In this document: positions 41,972-54,653 of the stretch, piece after piece
Layout: every line of letters begins with the position of its first letter
Position numbering within the stretch: the stretch's first letter is position 1
NCBI GenBank assembly: GCA_039111635.1
Contig: JBCAQO010000010.1
Location: forward strand, 372,001-436,000
Direction of reading: 5' to 3'
Length of the DNA: 64,000 nt
DNA from: Heterobasidion occidentale
Taxonomy: Eukaryota; Basidiomycota; Agaricomycetes; Russulales; Bondarzewiaceae
Translations under genes and position numbers: made by a program
The notes under the pieces: model-generated
Database searches by the model: none
The model's input: only the letters and a program-made list of their open reading frames with translations
Told to the model about the DNA's origin: nothing

Positions 41972-42264
41972 GATTGTCTATAATTTGTGATGAATCAGTT
42001 AGTAAGTCATTTATTTATAGATGAGAAGCGGTAAATATGTTCACAGTTAGGTTGAATCGCGAGGGATTGAACGGTGCAGTGCTGAGTGGACCGGAGCTGT
42101 TGCCAGACAGAGTGGGGTAAAGCAGGAGCGATAAGATAAGATCTCGGCGGCTTTCGCGTCTCGTCGCCTGGCACCGACTCCAGTCACCATCTTTCCACCA
42201 GCCTCTCTGTTTCGTTTTAAAAAGTCCACATTGCTAGAAGATAACTTATCTCCTTTATTCAATC

Positions 42265-44205
42265 ATGTCTGGAACGAGCAAAATTGCGGCAGAGAGGAAT
42301 TCGAAGGCGGTAATCGAGTTGGTGATGAAACCAGGCAATGGTGAGCAGTACATATTAAGTCTTCAGTATATGTGGAATGTGTCCAGTAGGGCTGTCTTCA
42401 TTCGCACTTGAGTGCTCTACAGGTCTGTACGATCATGCGAAGCGCTCATCTATATGCTACATGGACACCGAACGCCGATCGGTTGTCAGTGCTGATACAG
42501 CCCTAGCCTCGACGCCCGAGACTCAGGGTAGTGAGCGTTTACTGAATTCTACTTCCAGATATATGCGCAGATTGCAAGACCCGAAACCCCCGATGGTCAT
42601 CCCATAATCTTGGGATATTCATCTGGTGTGTTGTCCGTTGTTCGCTTGCTGCCTACACTACTCATGAATCTAATTATCAGTGTCAACTGTGCCAGTATTC
42701 ATCGAAAGATTGGTACCCACATCTCGAAAGTGTACGCATTTGTGCCGCCGTATCTCCCCGCACTGGGCTGGCTCTAATAAGATCTATAGGAAGAGCTTGA
42801 CATTGGATTCATGGACGAAGGAGCAAGTAGAAGTAGGTGCATCGGCTGAGGTTCACTTCTCTATATCCTATCTGACCCATCATTCTTTAGAATATGCGTC
42901 AGATCGGAAACATCAAATCAAATCAGTTTTATAATCCAGATGAAGTCCGTAACCCGCCACCGACGAACATGGTAGACTCTGAGAGGGATAGTGAACTGGA
43001 GAAATTTATTCGTGGTAAGCTTTGCCCTATTTGATCACTGTCTGCGACTGAGCCACCCATCAGACAAATACGAGTTTAAGAAGTTCGTATCACGTTCTGC
43101 CATCGTTGCATCGCACCTTGGACCATCAAGGTCTGCAGCTTCCGTGAAAGCACCTCCTTCTGCATCCCCACAGCGTTCGCAGACCGCTCCATTAGGAAAC
43201 CCAACGGCGTCGTCTGCTCGCCCGCTCACCTCCAGTCAAACTCTACCCCAAATACCCTCGGCGGCCACTCCGCCGTCAACCTCTCAACATTCTTTACCTT
43301 ATCGTTCCGCTACTCAACCGCCTTCTGCTTTTCAACAGCAACAGCAGGCGCAACAAATCCAGCAGCCGGCAAGCGGTGTTTGGTCCGATCTTGCAGCTCT
43401 TCAAGGCCCTGCACAGAACTCGTCGCTCCCTTTGCAGTACCAAACATCCCAACCTCTCGCCGTTCCTAATCACAACCCATTTCCTACCGCAGGCACCACA
43501 CCTTTTGGGAACGGAGTGGGTCTTAGTCCTGGAGCGAATGCTACCGGTATCTCTCCACATTTGGCCGTTGGGGGTGGGATGGGGATAGGCCCCGGCATCT
43601 CTTCTGCAATGAGTATGAACAATATGGGTACACAGCCCTTCCAAACGCAGCCCCAGATGCAGATGCAAACACAGTCCGCGAGCTTCGGTGCTCCAAACTC
43701 ATTCTCTTCCGCTGGCACTGGTGCAGCGAACCCTTTCGCACAAATGCTTGCCGCCCAATCGCATGCACAGGGACAGATGCAAATGCAGCAGCCGTTCCAA
43801 TCACAATCTTTTACCTCACAACAAAATTCGTTGCCACAACCAACCCCAACATTCTTACAACAGCAGCCGACGTCATTCCAGCCACAGCCTACAGCGTTCG
43901 CGCCGTCACCTCAGCCCTTTACGCCGCAGACTCAGGCGAACCCATTCTACACGGCTGGCCAACCGATGCTCACCCAATCTCAGGCGCCGTTCCGAACTAC
44001 TCCGTCGCCGTATGGCGGAATGGGTGTTGGAACGCAGTTTCAGCCACAGCAGTCTCAGCCACAGCAGATGTTCGCGGCGCAAGGTATGCAGCAGCAATCT
44101 TCCATGCCCATGCAGGGCACGAACCCGTTCACGGGGTGGATGCAGCAGGCGGCGCCAGCGCAAGGGGGTTTTACGGGACAGAATGGACCTTGGGGCTCTA
44201 TGTGA
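42265..44205 (+). CDS. Arf GTPase-activating protein (AGE2/SMAP-like) with NPF motifs
   Basis: Six exons. The N-terminal Arf-GAP domain (residues about 5-125) has the zinc finger CADCKTRNPRWSSHNLGIFI followed by CVNC, then HRKIGTHISKVKSLTLDSW and MRQIGN. It stimulates GTP hydrolysis by Arf proteins at Golgi/endosome membranes. The last exon, about 400 codons long on its own frame, is a low-complexity tail rich in Gln, Pro, Ser and Met with at least four NPF tripeptides (NPFPT, NPFAQ, NPFYT, NPFTG). NPF motifs are known ligands of EH-domain endocytic proteins. The ATG at 42265 starts a clean first exon ending AAT-G before GTGAGC. Confidence 0.88.
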
Positions 44206-44629
44206 ATAAAGCCTTATCGAAGAGTCGGAGTTCTCGGACAAGGAACTGTGGACATCGGTGATCGATGATGGCGCAGTGGAATTAATCAGACATTTTGCGG
44301 AATAAAGGAAGATATCATACACAGTTTTTTGCGTTGCTTTAATCGCGGAGCCAGTTGTACTTTGATTGGTTCCTGTATCTTTTCTCTCATGTGTCGAACT
44401 CGGAATGTCTGAAGTGTCTGATATGGTTTATCGGATCAACAAGCATAGCACTGGGAAAACAGGGTCAGCTGTGACTATACATGTCTGCGATACTTGAAAC
44501 GGAAACGCGGTGAGCGTCAAAAACGGACGCTCGGGCCACTCTCATATGTGTTACATGCCAACCGTCAGCTGTCAAGTCTTCAGAGGACCTTTCTGCGCCG
44601 TGAATGGCGGTATAGCCTGCACACTCTGG
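44206..44629. other. Intergenic region after the Arf-GAP gene
   Basis: About 420 bp with no convincing coding frame; it should hold the 3' end of the Arf-GAP transcript and upstream control sequences of the small gene that follows. Confidence 0.4.
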
Positions 44630-44637
44630 TATAAAAG
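44630..44637 (+). promoter_or_regulatory. TATA box of the small ORF at 44754
   Basis: TATAAAAG, 124 bp upstream of the ATG. It is followed by a pyrimidine-rich leader (CTTTTTTTCCTTCCTTC), which is common around fungal transcription starts. Confidence 0.5.
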
Positions 44638-44753
44638 AGAGCGCTACTATCCAGCGCAACATCCAACGAACTCACTGACTTTTTTTCCTTCCTTCGCTGA
44701 TAGACTATTCCTGCATACACCCTTCCCCATACTCCACATCTTACCGACAGACA

Positions 44754-45182
44754 GTGATGCACCACACATCCAATCTTTTGCTTGACGGATCATCCCACCT
44801 GAGCGCGCAGTCTGGCCTACGCACAGCGATGAATATTGAGAAGCCTCGGTGGACCAATAGCGTGCCTGCTACCCGCCGGGTTGCGCAACGTCGTTCGGAC
44901 AATAAAGCTTCCAAAATGCTAGGCGTGTCCATCGCCCGCGCAAATACCGCAGCCGAGTATCAACAGTTGGCGGAAGAGGAACGGGGCACGGTCGTCGAGA
45001 GGCATCTCCGTGCGTACTGGCGAGGGTTCAGTCTTATTATTGGCAAGATTATATCGCAAGGGCTGAAAGGAGGAACGGGCATGGAATCAATGCGGTCAGA
45101 GGGCGGAAGAAGGGCGGTCCTCCACCCGCTGAATGAGGGAGACGAAGTCAGATTATGCCGGGGAGAAAGATGGCCATCGTGA
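44754..45182 (+). CDS. Hypothetical protein, 142 residues
   Basis: A single uninterrupted frame with a TATA box upstream. It contains a basic middle (TRRVAQRRSDNKASKM) and a helical segment (NTAAEYQQLAEEERGTVVER), then a Gly/Arg-rich end. No signal peptide or membrane segment. I recognise no family. The promoter context is better than for other small frames here, but it could still be a chance ORF. Confidence 0.4.
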   Translation: MMHHTSNLLLDGSSHLSAQSGLRTAMNIEKPRWTNSVPATRRVAQRRSDNKASKMLGVSIARANTAAEYQQLAEEERGTVVERHLRAYWRGFSLIIGKIISQGLKGGTGMESMRSEGGRRAVLHPLNEGDEVRLCRGERWPS

Positions 45183-46113
45183 ACTCATACCGGAAGTGAG
45201 GGGCAGGGAATCGTCGGGAAGAGTGGATTACGCTTTTGGAATTGACGATCCATCTGAAAAGAACGGGTCGTCACTTTATCTAACAATCGACAGTCTATGC
45301 ACTCGTTAGGGGAGTAGGGAGTGTTATAACCAACGAAGGATGGTTGTGTAACAATTGTTTGGCATCTATGCGTTACATCCATATTAATACGCACCCCAGT
45401 CATCTGATAATACGCCGCCCCTCTGACAATACAGTATAGAGCGGCAAAAGATGTTGGTATATTCTGATCAGTTCCTTGTTGAGCGTAAGGAGGGCCAGTT
45501 CGTCTGAGAGAAATAAAGCAAAGAAGACTGATATCTTCTGCAGGAGACTGATTTTTCTTGATACTTGAAAACGGGATGATTTATGGCTGGTAGTCTTTGA
45601 GTTATTCGAGGTCGGTTTTCGGGGACTAAATGATGTAGATGCAACTCACTACATTTCTGGAAAAAATTGGCCATCTGTGGTGTGTTGATTGAGTCCAATT
45701 TGTTTGATCCACTAGATCAACAACAGAAAAGGGAAGAAGAAAACGCTACTGTTTTCATCTTCTCTTTTTTTCACCAAGAGAAACGCTGTGATCAGGTGCT
45801 TCACAATAGATCAGATGAACACAATTTAAGATTTTCCAAAAGAGATAAAATGTACTTGGAGGGTATGAGGATTTTTACTGGACTTAGAACCCGAGATGCC
45901 ATGGAAGACGAAACCAAATCAGCGCTGGTTCTATTTAGGGAAGGCCAGAGGGACGACATGTCATCGATGACGGCGGAACAAGGCGGAACAGCACCTAGAC
46001 TAAGGCTATGATGACTCAAAACTGTCTCATTCTCCTAGGTTGCTCCTCAACGGAAACCACCTCACTCTCAGTCCAAGAGTCAGTGACGAGGACGACATTG
46101 AAGCTGCCTAGAA
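45183..46113. other. Intergenic region upstream of TYR1
   Basis: About 930 bp. A 114-codon plus-strand frame (45667-46011) exists but has no recognisable motif and no convincing splice or promoter context, so I do not call it. Confidence 0.4.
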
Positions 46114-47782
46114 ATGCCCTGCCCTAATGTGACGCCGGAAGCACCCATAGAAGAACAACCCACAATTGGTCTCATCGGCATGGGTGCCATGGGAAAGATG
46201 TACGCCAAATGTTTATCCGAGGGAGGATGGCAAAAGTGAGTATTTGCTCTTGTTTCATGCAATCCAGAATTCACAAAATCTACCAGAATTCACGTATGCG
46301 ACCTGCCATCCAACTATGAGGTTCTAAAGGTGACATATGAAGGTATGTCGATATACGTCTTCCTTTCGGCCTGCGCGAATTGATGAATAGACGCTCGAGT
46401 GATCTGTAGGCGAACAAGGAATTACCGTCCTACGGGACGGCCACTACGTGTCCAGGACGTCTGATTTTATTGTCTATTCTGTGGAGGCAGAATACATTGA
46501 TCAAGTAGTAGCGCAGTATGGTCCTTGTGAGTGTTTTCTCATCTTCGGCATGTCAGAAACTGATAGTCGGAAAGCGACGAAGTTGGGTGCAATCGTTGCA
46601 GGACAGACTTCTGTAAAAGCACCAGAACGAGCGGCCTTCGAGAAGCACTTACCTGACGATGTACACATCGTCTCTTGCCACTCGTTACATGGTCCGACAG
46701 TGCAACCTCGGGATCAGCCGCTGGTATTGATCCCATCTTCACGTTGCGTCTTGAATCGCTGATCGTAACGGCTGCAGGTGCTCATCAAACATCGCGCATC
46801 TGACGAGGCTCTTGCTCTGGTTGAGAGCATTCTGAGCCCTCTCAAGTCACGATATGTTTATATGTCCTACGAGGAGCACGACCTCGTCACGGCTAACACA
46901 CAAGCCGTCACTCACGCTGCATTCCTTAGGTATTGACAACATCACTGATGAAAATGATGATTTACTGACAGATCCCGTAGCATGGGTACCGCTTGGGCAT
47001 GCGCTGAATCTTACCCTTGGGAGCACGGATACTACGTTGGCGGGATCGAGACCGTAAAGGTCAACATCATGCTTCGCATTTTCTCAAACCAGTGGCACGT
47101 TTACGCTGGTCTGGCGATTCTGAATCCGTCTGCCCGTGTGCAGATCAAGCAATTTGCCCAGAGCACGACGGATATATTCAAGCTCATGCTTGCTGCTGAT
47201 GAAGAGGGGCTCCGTGCACGGATGTACGAGGCTCGTCGGCGCGTTTTCGGAGATGAAAAGGACACCATGCGGGCGCCTATCCTGCTGTCAGAGGATATCC
47301 TTGACGCGTTCAGTCTCGGAAAGAAGCCGCCGACAGACGGAAGCCCTGGAGTTGTGCATGCGCCTGGGAACGGGGCGAACGGGAGCGCTCCGGCCAATTC
47401 GCACCTTTCGCTGTTGGCGATGGTAGATTGCTGGGCCCGCCTCGATATCAACCCATTTGTTCACCTTGACCTGGCCGCCACGCCCGTCTTCCGAATGTGG
47501 ATGGGGGTCGCGGAGTATCTCTTCCGATCCCAGGAGCGCCTAGACGCCGCCATCAACGCTGCATTATACAACATGTCGCACCGCTATGATGATGTCGAGT
47601 TTGTCGTCGCGTCACGTGGGTGGAGCCAATGTGTTTCATTTGGCAATTTCGAGCTTTACAAGCAGCGTTTCGAAGAGACCGCAGCATTCTTCCGACCGCG
47701 ATTCGACGAGGCAGCAAAGGCAGGGTCAGAAATGCTAAAGGTGATCATGGACAAGTCACTGAATGTACAGACCGATCGGTAG
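46114..47782 (+). CDS. TYR1: Prephenate dehydrogenase
   Basis: Oxidatively decarboxylates prephenate to 4-hydroxyphenylpyruvate with NAD(P)+, the last committed step of tyrosine synthesis; cytosolic. About six exons. The N-terminus carries the dinucleotide-binding motif IGLIGMGAMGKMYA. Next come the conserved substrate-domain phrases LGAIVAGQTSVKAPE, VSCHSLHGP (with the active-site His) and YEEHDLVTANTQAVTHAAFL. The long last exon begins MGTAWACAESYPWEHGYYVG and ends at 47782. Size and order match fungal TYR1 proteins. The gene stands alone, with no neighbouring aromatic-pathway gene. No frame break was noticed. Confidence 0.9.
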
Positions 47783-48659
47783 GGATAGCGGGATGGCGGT
47801 CGACCAATGATATGGCCTATTCATAACCTTTGAAAGCCTAGCAGCGTGCCGTCGACATGCAAACTAAACATTGTCGAGTAAGTCCAGCCCAGAAGAAGGA
47901 ACAGCTCGAGCATACATTTATTCTCACATCAACTGCTGGAGCGCCGAGGGGTCTATGCGCACGTACTTCTTACAGAATTATCGATACGTTCCCCGACTTG
48001 GACTTTTACCGCCAGAATTTGATCTAGCCCAAGGCGTTTGCGCACAACATGTGTGGCAGTAATAGAAAGAACAGGCTCAGAGGAAGAAACTACAGGGTAA
48101 CTGTGTCGACGAGGTGAGACGAGAGAAATGTGTGCCAATTTCAAGACATACTGACTATAAACGTCCCTTTCTCTGCGCGACCGTGACACTCTCCTAGTCT
48201 TCGTTTTTTCAGAGCTGTCGTTCGCTGACCTGACCACCTTACGACTGAAAACTGTATGTGTGTGAACTTTGGAAGAGCGTGCAGAACACAACTTGCCTAG
48301 CCTACGCAAACAAGTCAAGGTGTGGTTCAATGATTCAGTCGATCAGCCCGGTTGTTTTTGCGTGTCTCTGCAGGTCTACCCGTTCTAGCAATAGCTTAAA
48401 GGGTGAGGTATGGAAGTTGGATAAATCTTGGTTGGCTGGTGGACGGCTCAGCGCTCAAGCGCTCAAGCGCTCAAGCTGACAGAACAGATTCCTCGGACTT
48501 TCCAGACACCATCTCCTGTCATTCTGGGCATGAGTGCATTGCTAATCGACAGCCCTTGGCAGCCTCGCACAACCCTTTCTAATCGTGTTTCGAAATCCCC
48601 AACGTCTCTTAGCGTCCTTGGTTCCCCAACTCTCCAGCTTAGACAGTCATGATTTGCGA
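47783..48659. other. Intergenic region after TYR1
   Basis: Nearly 900 bp without a recognisable gene. It includes a short tandem repeat, three perfect copies of GCGCTCAA at 48451-48474. Confidence 0.4.
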
Positions 48660-49350
48660 CATGTTACAGCTTTTGTATGCTTCTTTCTATGGATCCGATT
48701 GGCTTCGGCATGGCCTGGGCCGTTTGTCTTGACTACACACCACATTCTCTGAGGGCCGGTGCACCGTCCAATTGCAAACAGCGCGCGAACAGGCCTTCCA
48801 ATAGCTTTATGGGACGTAAGAATTCTGCCGATACTTGCGCATTTGCACCGCATTTCCGCACATAATTGCATCTACTTACTCATGCAGATCTGATGGACAT
48901 CTCTCGGCATGAGCCAGGAAGACCTTACGATTATTCCCACCCATGTTCCTACTCTCCCCTCAACCGGCATGCCCAGAAGTCTTACTCCTGACAGGGTATC
49001 TCGATAAATCAGTTTGTCCAGTGTTTGTCCTCGCGAGATACAGGGACACCGCCGAGGAAAGAAATGGCGTCGTGTGTCTAACAGATCAAATGGTACAAGA
49101 GATTCTATTTCTGCAGACGGCATCTCAAGAATTGAAATATGGTGAGGCTTCGTCATGTCATCAGTCTCGCCGAAGTACCTCCACTTCTCCGTTGACCAGT
49201 GAGTAGTCTCTTACATGAATCTACATGACTTCTCGGAGACAAACACGGGAGGTTTATTCATCTTTGAGGATACCACCTACTCGCTCGGCGATGGCACGGG
49301 GAGGGGCACATCAGGCGAGTCTCTCCCACCGTATTTGCCGTAGCGTTTGG

Positions 49351-49360
49351 TATATAAAAG
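49351..49360 (+). promoter_or_regulatory. TATA box of P450 copy 1
   Basis: TATATAAAAG, 54 bp before the ATG at 49405. Confidence 0.6.
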
Positions 49361-49404
49361 GGCTGGGAGTCACTCCCAACCTCGCAGTAGCCCATTCGTG
49401 AATC

Positions 49405-51768
49405 ATGGATATTGTAAACATCTCTTTGTCGACACCTTTCCTTGCCCTGGTTTCAGTGATTGCACTGGCGTTGATTTTATCTCAGTTCAGACGTCGGATT
49501 CCGACTAACATTCAAGGCCCTCCATCCACATCTTTCTGGTTTGGCGAGTGATGTCATCATGGACCTGCTTGCTGATGTATTGATCACATATTCATAGGTC
49601 ACGAGAAAGAGATTCGTTACCAGAATGAAGTCGGTGACTTGGACTTCAAATGGTTGCGCCAGTATGGTACCGCTTGGCGTGTGAAGGGTTGCATGGGGGT
49701 TAGATGCGTTCGTTAGTCCGTGAATGATACATTGCTAATGCGGTCCGATCTTTCAGGAAGACATTCTTATGTTGGCTGATCCCAAAGCCATCCAGCATAT
49801 CATGCAGGGCTCAGGCTACAATTATCTGAAAAGCGCTGAAGATCGACAGCTACTGAGGATGGTTGCTGGGGATGGCCTCGCGTGGGTCCACGGTAATTCG
49901 TTATTTTTGTCTTCATGTTTTACTGAGTGCTGAGTTATATGTAGGTGAGGATCACCGTCGACACAGGAAGGTCATGAATCCTGCGTTCTCAGCGCCACAA
50001 CTCAAGACCTTTTCCTTTGTTTCATAAACGAGCTGCGAAGTAGTAGTATATTCTTCACCGTGTTCACATCACTCTCATATTTGGTAGTTGGTTCAAAGGT
50101 TGCAAGACGAGGCTTCCAATGATGCGTCGGACGAGTCTGTTATCAACGTTTCAAGTTGGCTTGCGCGCACGACGCTGGATGTAATTGGAGAAGGTATTTG
50201 GACCTTCCTGATATCCTGAGACCGGTAGCTGACGGAAACATTCGGTAGCCGGCTTTGGTTATGAGTTCGGAGCGCTCGACGACCAGAAGGGCGAGTTGAT
50301 AAAGAATTGGGAGGGCGTTTTGTTCGTACAGCCTCTTTCGACATTGCATTTATGTCTTGACTCACTACCATGATCCTTGACAGTGTCGAGTCAACATTAA
50401 ATCCTTCTGGGCTGGACCTGATGGCCAAGTCGTGGTTCAATGCCATTCCAGTGAATCTTCTATATTACGTCCGCTACCTTCCCATTCGTGAGTACCGCAG
50501 AGGCCGCGATTGGTTGGACTTTGCGAGGGTGATGGCCGGAGACATCGTTCGCAAGAGCGAGGCTCAAGCGGACGGAAAGGACGTTATGAGTGTTCTTTTA
50601 CGGGCCAACGCCTCCGAGAATCCGAAAACCAAACTTTCAGGAAACGAAGTCCTTGATCAGATATCGTAAGTGCAGATGCATATCGTCGATTGAAAGATCG
50701 TAGTCACGCTAACAATGGTGTAGGACGCTCATGCTGGCTGGAACCGATACAACTGCGTTAACTGCATCGTGGATACTTTGGGAACTCTCCAAAGACCTTG
50801 CTTTCCAAAGCAAGGTTCGGGACGAAATTAGAGCAACTCGAGCGCAAGTTGTCGCACGCGGTGACACAGAGTTTTCAATAGCAGACCTTGAGGGTTTGAC
50901 ACTGATGCAGGCGGGAATGAAGGTACGTTCACAAATCAAGCTCTACCATCCATTTTAACAATTGACTTGTCTACGTGGTATAGGAGGGCATGCGTTTACA
51001 TACCATTTCTTGGCACCTGCTCAGGGTGGCTGGCAAAGACGACGTAATTCCACTTTCCAACCCGGTTGTGACGGAATCGGGAGAACAGGTTACATCTATT
51101 CCTGTTAGCAAGGGAGCTAAAATTAGGATTTCCGTGTGCGCATACAATAGGTGAGATGGACTGTGCTGCTACCTTTAAGTGTGGTTCCTAATGCGACTGC
51201 TAGGCTGCCCACTGTATGGGGAGATGATGCTGATCATTGGAACCCTTACCGTTGGATGACTATGGACAACTCTAAACAAACCTCTGTAGGCGTATATGCG
51301 AACCTGTAAGCCCTCGTTGTCTAGACCTTCCAGACGTCTTGACAAGAAGATTTCTCATAGATTAAATTTCTGTAAGTCAAAACATATCAGTGTTCACCTC
51401 CTACTAACCAGAGTATAGCTGCTGGTGTTCGTGCCTGCATCGGGTAAGGCCACGTAGCTTTTTTGCTGATTATGATGCTATCTGCTAACCTCCGGCTTTT
51501 CCTTTGTTTTCGTACCTCATAGTTGGAGATTCTCGTACGTTTGAGACTCCTCATCGAGTCTGCGCTTGCTGACTGCTTATAATTTGCATGTCACAGCGTC
51601 ATTGAGCTGCAGTCCATTTTGGCGAGCCTTATAGAGAACTTCGAGTTTACCGTGCCGTCCGACGCGGTCAAGAACCCCGTTGTGAGGAAACCTAGCTCGG
51701 CCATGACTCCGATTGTGGAAGGACACAAGGGCGCCTGGTTGGGTTTGAAGGTTAGAACCTTGGCGTGA
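49405..51768 (+). pseudogene. Cytochrome P450, copy 1, one frame break
   Basis: A heme-thiolate monooxygenase anchored in the ER membrane by an N-terminal segment (LALVSVIALALILSQF). About twelve short exons. Visible family motifs are the proline-rich hinge (IQGPPSTSFWFG), the I-helix oxygen-binding motif AGTDTTA, the RWM region after HWNPY, and the heme loop FSAGVRACIG (FxxGxRxCxG). Intron 1 has a GC donor (GCGAGT) where copy 2 has GTGAGA. Relative to copy 2, two bases are missing near 50010 (LKTF... region), and the following splice donor is altered, so the frame is lost after about 150 residues. All later motifs are intact. Substrate unknown. Confidence 0.82.
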
Positions 51769-52267
51769 GTGTCAGACGACATCTAGCAATTCACGACGAT
51801 GCTGGGGTAGCATTCACAAGGGCAGTATACAGTCTCGGTGTTCTGGAGCACCTCAGTCATGTTTTCATCTATCTCTGTACTTCGTGAAGTACCCATGGTC
51901 CCTTCATTCTATAACTACTGTCGCATGTCACGCAATGGTTTTCGAGAACTACATCTGACCTTCTCAGTCTTCTCACCTCTTGATCATGCTCCCAGACCGC
52001 AGACACAAGCATCGATTTTGCGACAACGTATCAGCGTGCGATCATTCTCATGGTGATGTGATATTATAGATGTGAGATCCGGTAAGACGCTGTGGCAGGC
52101 GAATCTAATAGCACACTCTATCTAGGGATGTTGCCAATGCAGATATCAAGCAGAAGACTCTTCTATCTATGATCAAGGGTGCCGGGCCGCCAGTGCGCGC
52201 GCAGGGGACCTTTGGTTCTTTAGTTCTTTGGTTGGAGTGTGTGTCGGTGTGGGCAGGTATCGCCGAT

Positions 52268-54653
52268 TCAGGAGCTTCTCGCCTCGCGCGCCTCGGCCTG
52301 TTCGCGCCAGCGCCCGCCCTTGTACAACACGAGGAGGATGAGCAACTCACAGATGATGAGGAGCCCCGTCCAGAGGCTGTAGAGCCCGCCGTCGCCGATC
52401 TTGTTCTGCCGTGGACGGTGCGCGCACATGCGCGGGTGAGCTCTGGCGCGTGGTGGGGAGGGAGGGGGAGAGGAGGAATGCGTACCTGGAGAGGGACGGC
52501 GACTTCGGCGAAGATAAAGGCAAAGAGGCCGCGGAAGCAGCTGTTGGCGGCGACGGCGGAGGAGGAGCGGCCGACGTTGGCGTCTACGATGTAAGCGAGG
52601 GTGCTCGAGTAGATCCAGCTATTCGATAATACGCAGGCAGGCAGGGGGACGATCGAGAGGTGACAGAGGGCGGAGGACGCGGGGAACGTAGGGGATGATT
52701 AGAGGAGGGATGAAAGGGAGGACGGGAAAGGAGGGCACGTACATGGAGAAAAAGCCGGCGAAGAAGAGCGCGACGCAGATCGGGGCTATGTGCGTGTGCT
52801 TTTCGGCGAGCCAGGCGTAGGCGATGACAGGGAGGGGCAGGAACAGCATGGCAGCTTTCGTGCTTTGGAGGCGCATCTGCAATGAGCAGGTAAAGGGGGA
52901 GGGTGGGGAGGTGCGAAGATGCGCACGTGCGCGCGCACAGTGCGTAACGTGTGTTTAAGGGTGACAGATGGAATGGGGAGGGGTGCAGGGATGCTTACTT
53001 CGGCGACAGTGCTTCCGCCGTGTGCTTTGAGCTGTTTGAGGACGTGGTCGGACCAGCGGCCGCCCAGGACGCTGCCGAACATGCAGCCTATGGAATTGTC
53101 AGAGTTTCGTCAAGGATATTCATATTGCCCACAACGCACCAACACCATATGAGAGGAGGACAAGTCCGGTTTTGAGGGCGTCGTAGTTGTATTTCTCTTC
53201 AAGCGTCAGTGCACAAGTATACGAGATGCAGTAACTGAACCCGAAGATGAAGCCTGCAACGATACACCAAGTTCAAGGACGCAAGGCAACAATAGTGAAT
53301 GAGGGACGTACCAGATGCGGTGAGGATGACAAGGTTGTTCCATCGCCGCAGGATGAGAACAAGAGGCGGAAGTGGGTTTACATCTCTGAGAGAAAGCTTG
53401 ATCTCCTGTGCCAGCGCAGGAGAAGCGGTCGCAGCCTCTTTCTCTTCGCCAGCTTCCAGATCAGGCGCGGGCGTGCTCTTTCCTGACGGTCCGCGCAACG
53501 TCGTCATGCTCGATCGCCGTGACACGAAGAGCTCCTTCTCGTGCTGCTGAGCCTTGACGCGTTTGAGCACCGTCTGATACAACAAGCTCCGCTCCATGCG
53601 GAACGTGTCGCGGAAGAAGAACAGAAAGGCGACGAGGCAGCAGCCCATGAAGATGACGAGGAACCAGAACGTTGCGCGCCAGGAGAAGAACTGGTGAGAA
53701 CGCCGCCGAGGATAGGTCCGAGGGAGGGTCCTAGGAGGGGTGCGGCGTAGTAGATGCCCATCATGGTGCCGCGCTCGGCTTGGTCGTAGATGTCAGCTAG
53801 CGTCGCAGCACCGATTGCCATCACTGCACTTGTCCTGAAGCCGCGGTGTGTGAGTGTGTGACATGCGTGAAGAAGCGAATGAGGGGAGAGCAGTGACGAC
53901 GTGGGGTGTGTCATGAAGGATGAAGATATAGTAAGAGAGTATCAGGACCCACCCAAGCGCTTGAAGACATCTCATCCCAATGAGGACATCTATTGTTTGA
54001 GCTAAAGCAGCAACAATACAACCCACGACTGCGATGGTAATGGACGTGATATACACAATCTGTAAATGTGATATGAGGATCCGTGTACAAGAGAATATAG
54101 CCGAGTAAGAGAGATCTTGCACACCTTTCGACCTTTGATCTCGCTGACTACACTCCATAGCAGAGGCATAGCGCCTTGGATGAGGATGAACAACGCGAGG
54201 CTCAGGGAGATCTGTCCACTTGTAGCATGGAGCTGGACTTCACTTGCTCGATGCCGGCTGAAAGAAACGTGGCTCGAAAGGGATATAGAGACGAGATTGA
54301 TACAGTAGACTCACGATTATAGATATTCGAGGCGAGCCCTGCAATCATGGCTGCGCCTGAAATTATAGAAAGTACCAAAGCCTGCAACAGATTGAGGGTA
54401 CGTTGGGAGCACGCAGATCCAGGAGACACACCTTGCGTGCTGGGGACCATTTCCTGGGATCGTCTTGTACATAAACATGCTCTATGTCGGGTTTATCAGT
54501 TACCACAGGCTCTAGAGGGCTCGGCGGCGCTGCTTTTGCCGACTTTAGGCCGGGAACGTCGATGGTCTCTGGTGTAGGCGTGGAAGGAGTCGTAGGCGAA
54601 GTCGTACTCGGGCCATTTATGTTGAGACTCGTGGCCATGCTCGAGTGGGTCAT
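52268..54653 (-). CDS. Major facilitator superfamily transporter (DHA1-like), possible frame break
   Basis: A multi-exon minus-strand gene for a polytopic membrane exporter of about 12 helices. After a Ser/Thr/Pro-rich cytosolic head (ATG 54653 or 54638) come LSIISGAAMIAGLASNIYN, LHATSGQISLSLALFILIQG, SEIKGRKV (the loop 2-3 motif), VGCIVAALAQTIDVLIGMRC, YYAAPLLGPSLGPILGGVL and FFSWRATFWFLVIFMGCCLV. A long central loop and the second six-helix half follow, ending LIILLVLYKGGRWREQAEAR. Near 53693 one base is missing between GGVL and FFSW, and the register near 54235 is also unclear. Its place between two P450 copies suggests a shared detoxification or secondary-metabolism role, which is inference. 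Confidence 0.8.

Larger units (their letters stand above)
48660..52075. repeat. Duplicated segment, copy 1 (P450 gene with its flanks)
   Basis: This segment is homologous to 56270-59950. Similarity covers the P450 gene and its upstream region, for example the shared GGAGACAAACACGGGAGG near 49236 and 56917. It also covers about 300 bp downstream, with shared phrases such as GAAGCACCTCAGCCATG-like sequence near 51850 and 59600. An unrelated MFS gene and about 1.6 kb lie between the copies. Confidence 0.75.

Noticed and set aside
43688..44209. Alternative 173-codon frame in the Arf-GAP tail
   Set aside because: It is the shadow of a CAG/CCN-rich low-complexity exon; the Arf-GAP frame carries the NPF motifs and continues the domain.
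45667..46011. 114-codon ORF upstream of TYR1
   Set aside because: Composition and context do not support a gene; it ends about 100 bp before the TYR1 start and may overlap its promoter.
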